Assembly (NCBI GenBank): GCA_039096225.1
Contig: JBBPEB010000025.1
Coordinates: 809,593-873,592, forward strand
DNA: 64,000 nucleotides
Origin: Blastocystis sp. Blastoise
Taxonomy: Eukaryota > Sar > Bigyra > Opalinata > Blastocystidae
Direction of reading: 5' to 3'
Every line of letters starts with the position of its first letter. Position 1 is the first letter of the stretch. The notes under the pieces are model-generated. The model was not told the origin of the DNA and searched no databases. It saw only the letters and a program-made list of their open reading frames with translations. Shown piece by piece: positions 63,901-64,000 of the stretch. The position numbers were made by a program, and so were the translations under genes.

Positions 63901-64000
63901 TTTAGAAGGATCTATATCATCAATTGAAAATGAATGTGGTAATGCAAATGTATATTGTCCTTTAGGTTCTTCTTCTCCTATTAATGTTCCTTTAGGTTCT
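9870..64000 (+). CDS. giant secreted cysteine-rich repeat protein, 3' end beyond window
   Basis: Proposed exons are 9870-10023, 10059-10100, 10136-10228, 10265-10344, 10378-10456 and 10495 to beyond 64000. Residues 1-20 (MQNFKTAIFLLWLFFIPGFC) form a signal peptide, so the product should enter the secretory pathway. Residues 49-87 are cysteine-rich (CPPGSYY, CIQCHDG). Residues 88-178 are a diverged unit with eight cysteines. Residues 161-196 (CPKGTF...CAAGTYS...C) look like the GCC2/GCC3 ephrin-receptor-like family. From residue 199 onward 91-residue units repeat without interruption. Discounting two single-base insertions, the window encodes 17,984 residues. Taken literally, it stops at 50208-50210 after 13,387. 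No transmembrane segment, kinase or anchor is visible; any lies downstream. An extracellular or surface structural/adhesive role is inferred. The ATG was chosen because it gives a signal peptide and every splice restores a cysteine-rich frame homologous to the array. Confidence 0.85.
10024..10058 (+). other. intron 1, 35 bp
   Basis: GTATAT donor and GTTAG acceptor, phase 1 inside a glycine codon (G|GC). Retention would hit an in-frame TAA. Splicing joins EYCPPG to SYYDGSLC. Confidence 0.8.
10101..10135 (+). other. intron 2, 35 bp
   Basis: GTAACT donor and TTTAG acceptor, phase 1 inside a glycine codon (G|GT). Retention gives an immediate TAA. Splicing joins CIQCHDG to FYSSES. Confidence 0.8.
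10229..10264 (+). other. intron 3, 36 bp
   Basis: GTATAG donor and TTTAG acceptor, phase 1 in a glycine codon (G|GT). Its length is a multiple of three but it holds an in-frame TAA. Splicing joins FYYCPDG to TSSLESAIEC, matching YYCLEG-SISSIENEC of the array unit. Confidence 0.85.
10345..10377 (+). other. intron 4, 33 bp
   Basis: GTATAT donor and TTTAG acceptor, phase 0. The in-frame reading ends in TAG at the acceptor. Splicing joins CPIGSSNITA to VPNGYY, matching CPLGSSSPIN-VPLGSY in the array. A GTAATA at 10331 was rejected as donor because it breaks this homology and the frame. Confidence 0.85.
10457..10494 (+). other. intron 5, 38 bp
   Basis: GTATAT donor and TATAG acceptor, phase 1 in a glycine codon (G|GA). 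Splicing joins ICKRG to HYCSSG, matching ICEEG-NYCIEG in the array. Translation starting at the ATG at 10446 reads through this intron and loses the signal peptide, so that start is wrong. Confidence 0.85.
14626..14626 (+). other. single substitution in array copy 15 (N to S)
   Basis: TCTAATTTT of the consensus is TCTAGTTTT here, changing IRSNFV to IRSSFV. It is the only isolated substitution I noticed in the array. Confidence 0.85.
49313..49321 (+). other. five-base variant patch in array copy 142
   Basis: Consensus GAAGAAGGTAATTAT reads GAGATCGGTAGTTAT, changing CEEGNYC to CEIGSYC. All five differences fall within nine bases while the rest of the unit is consensus. This resembles a short conversion tract from a diverged copy rather than independent mutations. 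Confidence 0.85.
50203..50206 (+). other. +1 frameshift in array copy 145 (T3 to T4)
   Basis: GGTCTTTATAAT of the consensus is GGTCTTTTATAAT. The shift produces TAA at 50208-50210. The downstream array is intact in the next frame. An ATG at 50185 opens a new frame here, but it lies within the repeat and is not a plausible gene start. Confidence 0.9.
53825..53829 (+). other. +1 frameshift in array copy 159 (A4 to A5)
   Basis: TTGAAAATGAA of the consensus is TTGAAAAATGAA, so the frame entered after copy 145 ends in TGA at 53830-53832. The array then continues open in the third frame to the window edge. Confidence 0.9.

Larger units (their letters stand above)
10641..64000 (+). repeat. in-frame tandem array, 273-bp unit, 195 full copies plus a partial
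   Basis: The unit is 273 bp (91 codons), starting here at the lysine codon of KCLEGYYC. Copies 1-144 span 10641-49952, copy 145 is 49953-50226 (274 bp), copy 159 is 53776-54049 (274 bp), copy 195 ends at 63877 and copy 196 runs to the edge. Each unit encodes eight cysteines, all TGT, and three N-glycosylation sequons (NST, NET, NCS). Two sub-modules share C-x-E-G-x-Y-C-x-E-G, 57 residues apart. I saw one substitution (14626), one five-base patch (49313-49321) and two single-base insertions; otherwise copies look identical, synonymous sites included. The multiple-of-three period, long open frame, and homology to the intron-split unit 0 show it is coding rather than a non-coding satellite. Confidence 0.95.

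Noticed and set aside
10641-64000. Non-coding satellite or centromeric repeat
   Set aside because: The period is 91 codons, one frame is open for tens of kilobases, and a diverged, intron-split homologue with the same cysteine spacing lies directly upstream behind a signal peptide.
10641-64000. CRISPR-like array
   Set aside because: The units are contiguous and fully coding, with no unique spacers, and the context is eukaryotic.
9870-64000. Ciliate-type reassigned stop codons
   Set aside because: The coding frames contain no internal TAA, TAG or TGA apart from those created by indels, and the introns contain standard in-frame stops. The standard code suffices.

Overview
The window reads as nuclear DNA of a very AT-rich eukaryote, most likely a unicellular protist. 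The evidence is a secreted protein gene split by GT...AG introns of only 33-38 bp, hAT-type transposons with 8-bp target duplications, long gene-poor AT-rich spacers, and no bacterial operon, Shine-Dalgarno site or rRNA/tRNA gene that I can see. The standard genetic code fits. I cannot name the genus from sequence alone.

Layout. Positions 1-1532 are gene-free AT-rich DNA with one decayed MITE end near 658. Positions 1533-6202 are a damaged hAT transposon complex. A minus-strand hAT transposase core (3529-4979) is flanked by two long inverted non-autonomous copies (1888-3520 and 4980-6202). The left copy has a perfect 8-bp target duplication (ATTATCAT) and separates the transposase from its own C-terminal tail at 1730-1887. 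Positions 6203-9800 are again gene-poor. They hold two 181-bp MITE copies in opposite orientation, each with a perfect 8-bp duplication (7687-7867 and 8114-8294), an older relative near 7340-7560, and a solitary hAT terminal repeat at 9013-9034.

From 9870 to beyond the right edge there is one gene. It starts with a signal peptide, has five tiny introns within its first 625 bp, and then enters a single exon of at least 53.5 kb. Apart from its first 146 bp, that exon is an in-frame tandem array of a 273-bp (91-codon) unit: 195 complete copies plus 41 codons of the next. Each unit encodes an eight-cysteine, ephrin-receptor-like (GCC2/GCC3) module. I saw only four departures from identity: one substitution in copy 15, a five-base patch in copy 142, and single-base insertions in copies 145 and 159. 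If the two insertions are discounted, the protein exceeds 17,984 residues and is still incomplete. If they are real, translation stops after 13,387 residues. A diverged 'unit 0' with the same eight-cysteine spacing lies just upstream. It is interrupted by three introns, while no array unit contains any.

The strongest candidate for something undescribed is this giant, nearly perfectly homogenised, cysteine-rich, probably heavily N-glycosylated extracellular protein gene. The transposon complex is a separate story. The two share only a possible excess of single-base homopolymer insertions, which may mark consensus error.
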